Origin: Anaerolineaceae bacterium
Lineage (GTDB): Bacteria > Chloroflexota > Anaerolineae > Anaerolineales > Anaerolineaceae
Reading direction: 5' to 3'
DNA: 7,233 bases
Assembly: GCA_021107195.1 (NCBI GenBank)
Contig: JAIOTF010000175.1
Location: 1-7,233 of the forward strand
In this document: piece by piece, positions 1-5,832 of the stretch
How positions within the stretch are numbered: the first letter of the stretch is position 1
Layout: each line of letters starts with the position of its first letter
Position numbers and translations under genes: made by a program
The notes under the pieces: model-generated
The model's input: the letters and a program-made list of their open reading frames with translations, nothing else
Databases searched by the model: none
Told to the model about the DNA's origin: nothing

Positions 1-2
1 AG

Positions 3-75
3 AGCCACCGATGGGAGTCGAACCCATGACCCATCGCTTACGAAGCGATTGCTCTACCAACTGAGCTACGGTGGC
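3..75 (-). tRNA. tRNA-Thr, anticodon CGU
   Basis: Read on the minus strand this folds into a complete cloverleaf of 73 bases. The acceptor stem GCCACCG pairs with CGGTGGC. The D arm is GCTC/GAGC around AGTTGGTA. The anticodon arm is ATCGC-TTCGTAA-GCGAT, and the T arm is ATGGG-TTCGACT-CCCAT. The seven-base anticodon loop places CGT at positions 34-36, which reads the threonine codon ACG. The discriminator base is T and is followed by CT, so the 3' CCA is not encoded and must be added after transcription. All stems are fully paired, so the gene looks functional. Confidence 0.96.
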
Positions 76-84
76 GCAGCCGAA

Positions 85-114
85 ATTATACCAGCACAAC
101 AATGGATAGAGCAA
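85..114 (-). promoter_or_regulatory. Promoter of the tRNA-Thr gene
   Basis: On the minus strand a perfect TATAAT lies at 90-85, preceded by TGG, which makes an extended -10 (TGGTATAAT). A -35-like TTGCTC lies at 114-109 with an 18-base spacer. The predicted transcription start near 78 is only about three bases before the mature tRNA 5' end, so the leader removed by RNase P would be very short. This is assigned from sequence alone. Confidence 0.6.
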
Positions 115-134
115 GATTAATAGATTACAGATTT

Positions 135-169
135 GGTTTTTCAAGTATTCGCAATATGTTGAAAAAACC
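135..169. repeat. Imperfect inverted repeat / hairpin
   Basis: The arms GGTTTTTCAA (135-144) and TTGAAAAAACC (159-169) pair with a single extra base. Inside them, TATT (146-149) pairs with AATA (153-156) around a CGC loop. In either reading direction the 5' arm is T-rich and the 3' arm is A-rich, with no T-run after the stem, so this is not a standard intrinsic terminator. It lies between the 3' end of dinB and the tRNA promoter. Its function is unknown. Confidence 0.5.
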
Positions 170-213
170 ACCCCGTCCGGGAGCAGTCAGGTTTTGTAAA
201 ATCAGGCTTTGTT

Positions 214-300
214 GTCGTTGCGAGGAGGGTTATGACCCAAAGTAAGGCGTAATCCCAGGGAGGGGATTGCCACACCCTCCTTTGGAGAGTTCGCAATGAC
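214..300. repeat. Short palindromic intergenic repeat element
   Basis: This 87-base element has terminal inverted repeats GTCGTTGCGAG (214-224) and TCGCAATGAC (to 300; reverse complement GTCATTGCGA). A nested second arm pairs GGAGGGT (224-230) with ACCCTCC (274-280). An inner stem pairs GGC (246-248) and AATCCC (251-256) with GGGATT (263-268) and GCC (269-271). The GTCATTGCGAG...CAATCCC...GGGATTG...CGCAATGAC pattern resembles short palindromic, MITE-like repeats dispersed between genes in many bacteria. It encodes nothing and begins only 15 bases past the dinB stop codon. The arms carry several mismatches, so the copy looks aged. Confidence 0.7.
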
Positions 301-315
301 AGTTGCAGCATTGTT

Positions 316-1524
316 TCATTTCGAGGTATTCGTGTCGTCCCGGTTCCTGCCAACATCCAGTGAACGCCCGCGGCGCACGACTTTCTCTCCATAGCGCTGG
401 CGCAGTTCGTCCATCGCTGCCAGGAGGCGGCGTTCTTTCTCGTCTGGTGTCTCCCAAAGGGACAATTGATGAGAACAGGGTGTCAGATTGCTGGTACCGA
501 CGCCCAGCAAGCGCACAGGACGGCCTTCTTCCCACAAGGCATCAAACAATGTGCAGGCGGCCTGGATGATGACGCCATCGGCATCCGTTGGCCGGGGCAG
601 GGTTAACTGACGGGTGGGGGTACTGAAATCAGACCAGCGCAGCTTGATGCGCACGGTTCCGGCGCACAGCCCCTGTTGGCGCAGGCGGTAAGCCACGTTT
701 TCAGTCAGGCGGGCGAGGGTCTGCCGCAAACGATCGCCATCTGCCACGTCTTTTGAAAAGGTGGTCTCCTGGCTAATCGATTTGACCTCGTGTGTGTATT
801 CCACTGGGCGGTCATCGCGCCCCTGCGCCCGGCGCCACAGGTCGCGTCCATGCTTACCGAACTGAGTGGTCATCATTTTTTCATTTGCCCGCGCAATGTC
901 CCCAATGGCGCGGAAGCCCATCCGTTTGAGCTTTTCTTCGGTTTTCGGACCCACGCCCCACAGCTCTTTGAGCGGCAGCGGTGCCAGAAAAGCAGCCTCC
1001 TGGCCGGGAGGAACCACGAGGATGGCGCGCGGCGGGGTGGGGCCCTTGTGGCGCGCCTTGCCGATGTTATTGGCGATCTTCGCCACGAGCTTGTTACTGG
1101 CCACGCCCAACGAAGATGGAAGGTCCAGTTCATCCTGAATGCGCCGCTGCAATATGCGGGCAATCTCTTCAGCGGGTTCAGGTAAATCACTCACATCGAG
1201 AAAGGCTTCATCGATCGAGATCGGTTCCACCAACGGGGTCAGATCCTCAAAAACCGCCCGCACCTGGCGGGATACAGCCGAGTACCCGGAATGATGCCCC
1301 CTGACCACGACCAGCTCCGGGCAGGCACGCAGGGCCTGCGCCATGGGCATGGCAGAATGCACGCCGTATTGGCGGGCAGCATAAGAACAGGAAGCCACCA
1401 CGCCCCGCCCTTGCGGAGAACCACCCACAGCAAAGGGCTTACCGCGCAGCGAAACATCGCGCAACTCTTCCACCGCGCAGAAGAAAGCGTCCAAATCTAA
1501 ATGCAGGATTTTGCGTGCAGTCAT
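316..1524 (-). CDS. dinB: DNA polymerase IV (Y-family translesion polymerase)
   Basis: A low-fidelity, lesion-bypassing DNA polymerase that acts at stalled replication forks. All family landmarks are present in 402 residues. The N-terminal LDLDAFFCAVEE holds the metal-binding Asp10 and, by alignment with the E. coli enzyme, the Phe15 steric gate. SIDEAFLDV (103-111) holds the catalytic Asp105 and Glu106. A helix-hairpin-helix (LWGVGPKTEEKL, from about 188) forms the thumb, followed by the little-finger domain (about 245-345). QLSLW at about 353-357 matches the sliding-clamp-binding pentapeptide. Two ATGs are adjacent (1525-1527 and 1522-1524). The second is preferred because GGAG (1533-1530) sits five bases before it but only two before the first; the alternative adds one Met. 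The gene lies 74 bases downstream of the transporter and may be read partly from upstream. I saw no E. coli- or Bacillus-type LexA box. Length is slightly above the usual 350-400 residues. Confidence 0.95.
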   Translation of the reverse strand: MTARKILHLDLDAFFCAVEELRDVSLRGKPFAVGGSPQGRGVVASCSYAARQYGVHSAMPMAQALRACPELVVVRGHHSGYSAVSRQVRAVFEDLTPLVEPISIDEAFLDVSDLPEPAEEIARILQRRIQDELDLPSSLGVASNKLVAKIANNIGKARHKGPTPPRAILVVPPGQEAAFLAPLPLKELWGVGPKTEEKLKRMGFRAIGDIARANEKMMTTQFGKHGRDLWRRAQGRDDRPVEYTHEVKSISQETTFSKDVADGDRLRQTLARLTENVAYRLRQQGLCAGTVRIKLRWSDFSTPTRQLTLPRPTDADGVIIQAACTLFDALWEEGRPVRLLGVGTSNLTPCSHQLSLWETPDEKERRLLAAMDELRQRYGEKVVRRGRSLDVGRNRDDTNTSK

Positions 1525-1529
1525 CATTT

Positions 1530-1538
1530 CTCCCCCCT
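1530..1538 (-). promoter_or_regulatory. Ribosome binding site of dinB
   Basis: The minus strand reads AGGGGGGAG immediately upstream of two consecutive ATG codons. The GGAG part gives a workable five-base spacing only to the second ATG (1524). The G-run just upstream could pair less perfectly and serve the first ATG (1527). This site is why the dinB start is placed at 1524. Confidence 0.6.
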
Positions 1539-1598
1539 GATTCTACCGGATAAATACACTTTGCATATCAGGAAATAAGCTTACGGATCAATCCGACT

Positions 1599-2468
1599 TC
1601 AAACCTCAGCCCGGGCTGCGCGGCGCTTGAGACCGCGTTCACTGAGAACCAGTGCCGCCAGGACAATGCCGCCGCCAATCAGCAGGCGCACCACGTCAGC
1701 TTCTTCCCCAAACACCAGCAAGGACACCAGGATCGAGAGCGGCACCTTGAGATCATTGAAAATCGCCAATGTGCCCACCTCAACCCGCCGGGCGCCCATA
1801 TTCCACAGGAAAAACGAAATCCCGGAAGCCACCACACCCAGGTATAGAAGCGTCCAGACCTGCAAGCGGGTCACCTGAACCGCACCCCAATCGGTGAAGA
1901 ACAGGGATGCAATGGCTGTGGTCAACACCCCGCCCAGATAAAGCAGCCCGAAGATGTGCTGCTCCTTCACCTTTACATCCGGCGGCAGAACGGCCTTGTA
2001 TGCCACCTGCCCAAAAGCAAAACACAGGTTCGAGATCTGCATCAGAAGAAAGCCGGTGAGCATCTCGCTCTGGCGCATGCCGCTATACACCACCACCCCG
2101 GTGCCAAGGACAGCCAGAGCAGCCAATCCCAAGTGCAGAGGCTGAAACTTGCGCCGCAGTACATCATTGATCAGCGTGACATAGATGGGGGTAAAGATCG
2201 TGAAGAGCGCAATTTCATAAGCCTTCAAATAGGGATAGGCGGCAATGTAGGTGATGTACATCACACCGTACTGCAAAGCCCCGATTCCGATGAGCTGCCA
2301 GGTCAATTTACGCTTCAACCCTTTTACTCGCAAGAAGGGCAGGAAAACCAGCAGAGAGATCAATAATCGCGTTCCAGCGACAAAGGTTGCATCCAGCCCG
2401 GTCAGATTGCCCTTGATCAGGCCAAAAGAAAATGCCCAAACCAACGATACCACCAATAAATAGATCAT
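1599..2468 (-). CDS. EamA/DMT-superfamily membrane transporter
   Basis: An inner-membrane permease of the drug/metabolite transporter superfamily. It is 289 residues long with about ten hydrophobic helices (roughly 2-19, 28-47, 57-77, 84-102, 112-128, 137-158, 170-190, 204-222, 232-253, 260-276) arranged as two tandem EamA repeats. Family-like signatures include WAFSFGLIKG near the N-terminus and FFLWNMGARRVEVGTLA followed by FNDLKVPLSIL in the second repeat. The C-terminus ends in basic residues (RGLKRRAARAEV), as expected for a cytoplasmic tail. Members export or import amino acids, nucleosides, sugars or small drugs; the substrate cannot be read from this sequence. The ATG at 2468 is preceded by AAGGAG (2485-2480) at an eleven-base spacing, longer than usual. 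The gene has its own promoter (2547-2573), so it need not be co-transcribed with the lipoprotein gene upstream. Confidence 0.9.
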   Translation of the reverse strand: MIYLLVVSLVWAFSFGLIKGNLTGLDATFVAGTRLLISLLVFLPFLRVKGLKRKLTWQLIGIGALQYGVMYITYIAAYPYLKAYEIALFTIFTPIYVTLINDVLRRKFQPLHLGLAALAVLGTGVVVYSGMRQSEMLTGFLLMQISNLCFAFGQVAYKAVLPPDVKVKEQHIFGLLYLGGVLTTAIASLFFTDWGAVQVTRLQVWTLLYLGVVASGISFFLWNMGARRVEVGTLAIFNDLKVPLSILVSLLVFGEEADVVRLLIGGGIVLAALVLSERGLKRRAARAEV

Positions 2469-2510
2469 CGCGCAAAAATCTCCTTATTGCACTAATTCTG
2501 ACAAAATATT

Positions 2511-2539
2511 CTACCGGGCGAATTTCTTCGCTCCGGCAG
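2511..2539 (-). terminator. Hairpin in the transporter leader, terminator-like
   Basis: On the minus strand CTGCCGG-A-GCGAA, loop GAAA, TTCGC-CCGGTAG forms a 12-pair stem with one bulged A and one G-U pair, followed by AATATTTTG. It lies 48 bases past the lipoprotein stop codon, so it could end that transcript, although the T-run is weak. It also starts one base after the predicted transcription start of the transporter (about 2540), so it could instead cap and stabilise that mRNA. The stem is clear; the role is inferred. Confidence 0.45.
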
Positions 2540-2546
2540 TTTCTGA

Positions 2547-2573
2547 ATTATAACGGATTTCTGGTGTCGACAA
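2547..2573 (-). promoter_or_regulatory. Promoter of the EamA transporter gene
   Basis: A perfect TATAAT lies at 2552-2547 on the minus strand, with TTGTCG at 2573-2568 as the -35. The spacer is 15 bases, shorter than the ideal 17. The predicted start near 2540 gives a leader of about 72 bases that begins with the hairpin at 2511-2539. The promoter lies wholly in the gap after the lipoprotein gene. Confidence 0.5.
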
Positions 2574-2586
2574 GCCAGGATAGACC

Positions 2587-3573
2587 TTATGGCCCCAATA
2601 CCAGTTCACCCCACGACATTGGATGAGTGAGGTGCCGTCCGGCCACACTGGATGCCATGCTCTCCTGCACATTCGAGATGACGATATCGTTATCAGACAC
2701 CGAGAAAGCGAAGCCATAGTGGCGGCCCACTGACGGAGTAGTACCAAACAACGCCCAGGGGATGGCAATCTCTACCCGGTAGAGGCCAACATCCTTTACC
2801 GCTGCGATCTGAACTTCCGGTCGCGGTCCGGCAATGCGATAGGGATACCATAAATACGCTTCCCGCACGCCATTCACATCCGGCCTGCCGGGAGAAATCC
2901 CCAACTGGTAATCGTCGGAACTCAACTCGTCATAGTAATAATCACCATACAAATCGGTGTCGAGCAGGATCTCAAGGCTGTCCCCCTTGTAAATATCGTG
3001 GTATTGTGCATTTTGGGCATACACATCATCTTTGACTTTGGCCGCCACATACAAATACTGTGAGTCCCAGCCCACGCGGAAGGAAGATGCCAAGTCGTTT
3101 TCGCCAGTCCACTGGTCGTAACCGTAGGTGATGTAGCCGGCCGGGTACTGGGTTGTGGTCCATTCATCCCAATTGCCGTCCAGAACAGGTTTGGTACTCA
3201 AATACTGCGCCACGAAATATCCCCCCGGGCGGATTTGCCCGCCGCCAACCGGTGTAACGAAAACCGGTACTACGGTAGGGACAGTCGCCGCTGTTGAGGT
3301 AGATGTCCCTGTAACCGTTGGCGTATCCGGTATAGTAGTGGGTGTTTCTGTGGGCGCTGCGGTTGGTGCCTCTGGCGTGGAAGTTACCACAATCGGCGGT
3401 GGCGGGGTAGCAGAAACATATTCTCCTGCATACAAAGCCGTCATCGTCATATTCGGTGTTTCACTTGCCTGCGGCAATATTTTAGAGATGAACGGCAGCG
3501 GCACAGCACAAGCCAGAACCGTCCCTGCCAACAGGATCAATACTATCCCTTTTAAACCAGTCTTTAACTTCAT
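2587..3573 (-). CDS. Surface lipoprotein with CBM9-like (DOMON-type) domain
   Basis: A predicted exported lipoprotein of 328 residues. Residues 1-21 form a signal peptide (MKLKTGLKG, then a hydrophobic run to VLA) and Cys22 is the probable lipidated residue (VLAC, an acceptable but not ideal lipobox). Residues about 55-108 are a Thr/Pro/Val-rich linker with TP repeats, of the kind that spans a cell wall or surface layer. The C-terminal 115-328 resembles family 9 carbohydrate-binding modules and related sugar-binding domains: VLDGNWDEW (130-138), KGDSLEILLDTDLYGDYYYD (196-215), VEIAIPWALFG (267-277), FAFSVSDND (288-296) and a closing WGELVLGP. No catalytic domain is present, so binding of a saccharide outside the membrane is the likely role; the ligand is unknown. 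The start is ATG 3573, not the in-frame ATG at 3585, because the latter overlaps the Shine-Dalgarno sequence. It is divergent from the Nudix-like regulator and shares its promoter region. Confidence 0.82.
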   Translation of the reverse strand: MKLKTGLKGIVLILLAGTVLACAVPLPFISKILPQASETPNMTMTALYAGEYVSATPPPPIVVTSTPEAPTAAPTETPTTIPDTPTVTGTSTSTAATVPTVVPVFVTPVGGGQIRPGGYFVAQYLSTKPVLDGNWDEWTTTQYPAGYITYGYDQWTGENDLASSFRVGWDSQYLYVAAKVKDDVYAQNAQYHDIYKGDSLEILLDTDLYGDYYYDELSSDDYQLGISPGRPDVNGVREAYLWYPYRIAGPRPEVQIAAVKDVGLYRVEIAIPWALFGTTPSVGRHYGFAFSVSDNDIVISNVQESMASSVAGRHLTHPMSWGELVLGP

Positions 3574-3577
3574 CACA

Positions 3578-3583
3578 CCCTCC
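3578..3583 (-). promoter_or_regulatory. Ribosome binding site fixing the lipoprotein start
   Basis: GGAGGG at 3583-3578 on the minus strand is a near-ideal Shine-Dalgarno sequence four bases before ATG 3573. The earlier in-frame ATG (3585-3583) runs into this same motif and has no ribosome binding site of its own, so it is unlikely to be used. Confidence 0.8.
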
Positions 3584-3646
3584 ATGGCATGCGTTCAAAT
3601 CATCCTGAAACATAACCAAGCATTAATCATCAATCGTCCATACTCT

Positions 3647-3672
3647 AATTATATGTCTTTTAGTATATAATT
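3647..3672. promoter_or_regulatory. Perfect inverted repeat in the divergent promoter, candidate operator
   Basis: AATTATAT (3647-3654) and ATATAATT (3665-3672) are exact reverse complements separated by ten bases. Arm centres are 18 bases apart, under two helical turns, as in many dimeric repressor sites. The left arm contains the minus-strand -10 box and the right arm the plus-strand -10 box, so a bound protein would shut off both genes. The symmetry may simply reflect two facing TATAAT boxes in AT-rich DNA, so the operator role is inferred. Confidence 0.4.
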
Positions 3673-3675
3673 CAA
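3648..3675 (-). promoter_or_regulatory. Promoter of the lipoprotein gene
   Basis: The minus strand carries TTGAAT at 3675-3670, a 16-base spacer, and a perfect TATAAT at 3653-3648. The predicted start near 3641 leaves a leader of about 68 bases ahead of ATG 3573. Its -35 box overlaps the -10 region of the opposing promoter, so the two promoters probably compete for polymerase. Confidence 0.55.
3666..3671 (+). promoter_or_regulatory. -10 box of the regulator gene; leaderless start likely
   Basis: A perfect TATAAT ends only eight bases before the regulator's ATG at 3680, which puts transcription initiation at about 3678, at or next to the start codon. No Shine-Dalgarno sequence precedes the ATG (TTCAACTCA). 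An in-frame TAA at 3668-3670 rules out a start further upstream. No convincing -35 box is seen at 16-18 bases upstream (CTCTAA region), so the promoter may be weak or activator-dependent. Confidence 0.5.
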
Positions 3676-3679
3676 CTCA

Positions 3680-4381
3680 ATGAGCGGAATTTCAAATTTA
3701 TCCTGTAATAATGAAGTCGAGCGCGGCCCACAGCCGCATATTGAACTGCGTGTGGTCGTTTTCACCCTGCACCAGGACCACTTGCAGACCCTGCTTAGCC
3801 CGTCTGACCCGGCCATCTTTCCCAATTGCTGGGAATTTCCCAACTTCCCGGTTTTGCCTGGACAAGCATTGGAGCAAACAGCAGAATCCTGCCTGAAAGA
3901 ACTGCTGAACGTCCCCGAGCTCTATCTCGAACAACTCTTCACTTATAGCGGACCGAAGCGGCACCCGACCCAATCGCTGATATCCGTGGTGTATTTCGCG
4001 CTGAGCCCACTGGACAGCCATCCACTGGAAGAGAGAAAAGCATCCCTGCTCTGGCAACCGGCAAATACGCCGCCACCTTTGGCAATGGACCATGATGAAA
4101 TTCTCAGCTATGCCCTGCGGCGCCTGCGCTACAAACTGGAGTACAGCGCGGTGGGCTTTGAACTGCTTCCTGAGACATTTACCCTGTCTGAACTACAAAA
4201 AACCTATGAGATGATCCTGGGGGAAACCCTCGACAAACGCAATTTCCGGCGGCGCATCCTGCAAGGCGGGATCATCGAGCCCACCGAAGATTATCGCAGC
4301 GGCGAAGGCCGCCCAGCGCGGCTTTACCGCTACCGCCCCGATGCGGTGGCCGAGGTCAAGGCGCGACGCCTGTTCCCGTAA
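3680..4381 (+). CDS. Nudix-like winged-helix transcriptional regulator (NrtR/AraR type)
   Basis: A predicted cytoplasmic DNA-binding regulator of 233 residues. Residues about 20-130 form a Nudix-fold domain (IELRVVVFTL, then FPVLPGQALEQTAESCLKEL, YLEQLFTYSGPKRHP and ISVVYFALSP). The Nudix box is degenerate: where GX5EX7REUXEEXGU is expected, the region around 61-80 reads LKELLNVPE and lacks the metal-binding Glu pair, so hydrolysis is unlikely and the domain probably senses a ligand. Residues about 155-218 are the C-terminal winged helix-turn-helix of this family (FELLPETFTLSELQKTYE, then LDKRNFRRRIL and RPARLYRYRP). In known members the ligand is ADP-ribose (NrtR) or L-arabinose (the Bacteroides Nudix-type AraR); which applies here is not visible. 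It converges with the methyltransferase gene, leaving 30 bases with no recognisable terminator. Control of the divergent lipoprotein gene and of itself is the likeliest local role. Confidence 0.85.
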   Translation: MSGISNLSCNNEVERGPQPHIELRVVVFTLHQDHLQTLLSPSDPAIFPNCWEFPNFPVLPGQALEQTAESCLKELLNVPELYLEQLFTYSGPKRHPTQSLISVVYFALSPLDSHPLEERKASLLWQPANTPPPLAMDHDEILSYALRRLRYKLEYSAVGFELLPETFTLSELQKTYEMILGETLDKRNFRRRILQGGIIEPTEDYRSGEGRPARLYRYRPDAVAEVKARRLFP

Positions 4382-4411
4382 AAACTATTCCATTCAATAT
4401 CCAACCTTTTG

Positions 4412-5647
4412 CTATTCCCCAAGTTTGAAAAGACTCACACTCTCGATGTGATAGGTTTGCGGAAAGAAGTCAAACGGCGTCACCTTTTCCAAGCGGTAGC
4501 CGGCTGCCTGCAATCGTTTGGTATCACGCGCCAAGGTCGAAGGGTCACAGGAAACATATACCAGGGTTGCCGCGCCGATTTCCACGAGTGCATCCACCGC
4601 CTGTGGTTTGAGACCCGCTCGCGGCGGATCAACCACCACCACATTTGCCATAATATCCAGCGAAGGAAGCATCTTTTCTGCCTGCCCCTGGTAAATACTG
4701 ATGTTCTCAAATTCATCCAGGTTGATAGCAAAATCCTCGCAGGCAAGCGGCGAAGATTCAATGCCAATCACTTGCTGGACATGGGGCGCAATGAAAGCAC
4801 TGAAAAGCCCCACGCCGCAGTACACATCAAGCGCAATCGTTAGCTTTGTCAAATTGAGCAAATCCAACACGTGCTGCACCATTGCCTCTGCCTGCGCTGT
4901 ATTCACCTGGAAGAATGACCCGGCATGAAAACTGAACGCACGCCCCATGATCTCAATGACCCCGAATTCATCACCAGCCATGATCATCGGCCCTTTTTCG
5001 GGACTGAGATACACCGCCGAAATCGGCAGCTCCAGTTCCATCTCGGGCGGCAAGGCATCCTGGCCTTCCATCACCAGCATCTCGCCATTATCTGCATGGC
5101 GCAGCTCGATTCGTCGTAAGCCCGGCACAGATTCCAGGTTGAGCTGCGGCCAAAGCCGGTTGATGTCCTCTTCCGGGAGGTAACATTCCGAAATCGGCAC
5201 CACCTGACGCGAGCGCGCCGCTCGATACCCCAACTTGCCATCCTGTGTTTGAGAAAATTGCACAGTGTTACGGTAATTCCATTCCGCTGGAGAAGGCACA
5301 ACCGCCCCCACCGGCGGCTCGGCAATCCCGGCAATGCGCTGGAACTGCTCCACCAGCACCGCATGTTTGACTGCAAGCTGCTTATCATAAGACAGATGTT
5401 GGTAATGGCAGCCACCGCATTCGCCAAAATGCCGGCAGCGGGCATCGATTCGATCCGGGGAGGCTTCCAGCACTTCCACCAATTCCGCGCGCACATGGCC
5501 GCGCTTTTCCTGCACCACGCGCACACGCACCTTTTCTCCAGGCAAGCAGTAAGGCACAAACACCGCTCGCCCATCCTCCAGGCGGCCCATCGCATCTCCA
5601 CCGTACACCAATTTTTCAAGGGTTACTTCAAATAATGTCTCTGACAA
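4412..5647 (-). CDS. rlmD: 23S rRNA (uracil-C5)-methyltransferase, RlmD/RumA type
   Basis: An S-adenosylmethionine-dependent enzyme that makes 5-methyluridine in 23S rRNA (U1939 in E. coli numbering for RlmD). Its 411 residues include an N-terminal TRAM RNA-binding domain (about 3-60) and a [4Fe-4S] cluster motif: Cys71, Cys77 and Cys80 in CRHFGECGGCHYQH, with Cys155 the probable fourth ligand. The Rossmann methyltransferase fold carries FFQVN (245-249), DVYCGVGLFS (274-283) and VVVDPPRAG (337-345). The catalytic Cys367 is in YVSCDPSTLARD, and the probable general base Glu402 is in YHIESVSLF. All key residues are intact. RlmC, RlmCD or a TrmA relative cannot be excluded, but the iron-sulfur motif plus TRAM favour RlmD. 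The start is TTG at 5647-5645 with only a weak GGA eight bases upstream; the next in-frame Met is at residue 20, inside the TRAM domain. The rare start and weak site suggest low translation. Confidence 0.9.
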   Translation of the reverse strand: MSETLFEVTLEKLVYGGDAMGRLEDGRAVFVPYCLPGEKVRVRVVQEKRGHVRAELVEVLEASPDRIDARCRHFGECGGCHYQHLSYDKQLAVKHAVLVEQFQRIAGIAEPPVGAVVPSPAEWNYRNTVQFSQTQDGKLGYRAARSRQVVPISECYLPEEDINRLWPQLNLESVPGLRRIELRHADNGEMLVMEGQDALPPEMELELPISAVYLSPEKGPMIMAGDEFGVIEIMGRAFSFHAGSFFQVNTAQAEAMVQHVLDLLNLTKLTIALDVYCGVGLFSAFIAPHVQQVIGIESSPLACEDFAINLDEFENISIYQGQAEKMLPSLDIMANVVVVDPPRAGLKPQAVDALVEIGAATLVYVSCDPSTLARDTKRLQAAGYRLEKVTPFDFFPQTYHIESVSLFKLGE

Positions 5648-5694
5648 TGTTTTTTTCCAATCACAAATAAGTTTTCTATTCCATCACGGCAGGT

Positions 5695-5700
5695 ATTGTA
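5695..5700 (-). promoter_or_regulatory. Possible -10 box for the methyltransferase gene
   Basis: TACAAT at 5700-5695 on the minus strand matches the -10 consensus at five of six positions and would give a leader of about 41 bases. No good -35 is found 16-18 bases upstream. It is the best candidate in the 83-base gap between the arabinofuranosidase frame and the methyltransferase, a gap in which I see no intrinsic terminator. Confidence 0.25.
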
Positions 5701-5730
5701 CCCTTTTTCAGAGGAACCGCGATAAAACGA

Positions 5731-5832
5731 TTATTTCAACTCCAGGATCGACACGGAACAGGGCGGCAAATCCAGGCGAAAATGATCCTGGGTGCGGATA
5801 TTTGGCAGGTTGACTTCCTTTACCCCTATCGC
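5731..5832 (-). pseudogene. Orphaned C-terminal end of the GH51 gene, downstream of in-frame TAA
   Basis: Reading on in the same frame past TAA (5835-5833) gives 33 further sense codons and then TAA at 5733-5731. The peptide starts AIGVKEVNLPNI and ends RLDLPPCSVSILELK. An L/FxLPPxSVSxLxL ending is the usual close of the GH51 C-terminal beta-sandwich. With this piece the protein reaches about 500 residues, the normal GH51 size, without any frameshift. The stretch has no start codon or ribosome binding site of its own, so it would be translated only by readthrough of the TAA. Confidence 0.75.

Noticed and set aside
187..212. Direct repeat TCAGGTTTTGT / TCAGGCTTTGT with a 15-base period
   Set aside because: Only two copies with one mismatch, so it is too short to separate from chance. 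It may be part of the decayed flank of the adjacent palindromic element.
1584..1595. Palindrome CGGATCAATCCG just past the transporter stop codon, upstream of dinB; considered as a LexA-type operator
   Set aside because: It does not match the E. coli (CTGT-N8-ACAG) or Bacillus (CGAAC-N4-GTTCG) boxes and lies within a few bases of the transporter's end. A five-base arm is easily random.
1956..2366. A 136-codon plus-strand frame opposite the transporter
   Set aside because: Antisense to a clear ten-helix membrane protein. It has no domain features and no ribosome binding site.
3598..3631. Direct repeat AATCATC at 3598-3604 and 3625-3631 in the lipoprotein leader
   Set aside because: A seven-base match in AT-rich leader DNA is expected by chance, and no further copies are present.
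3155..3670. A 171-codon plus-strand frame rich in Val and Gly
   Set aside because: It is the complement of the lipoprotein's Thr/Pro linker and signal peptide, and its composition is explained by that. It would also run through both divergent promoters.
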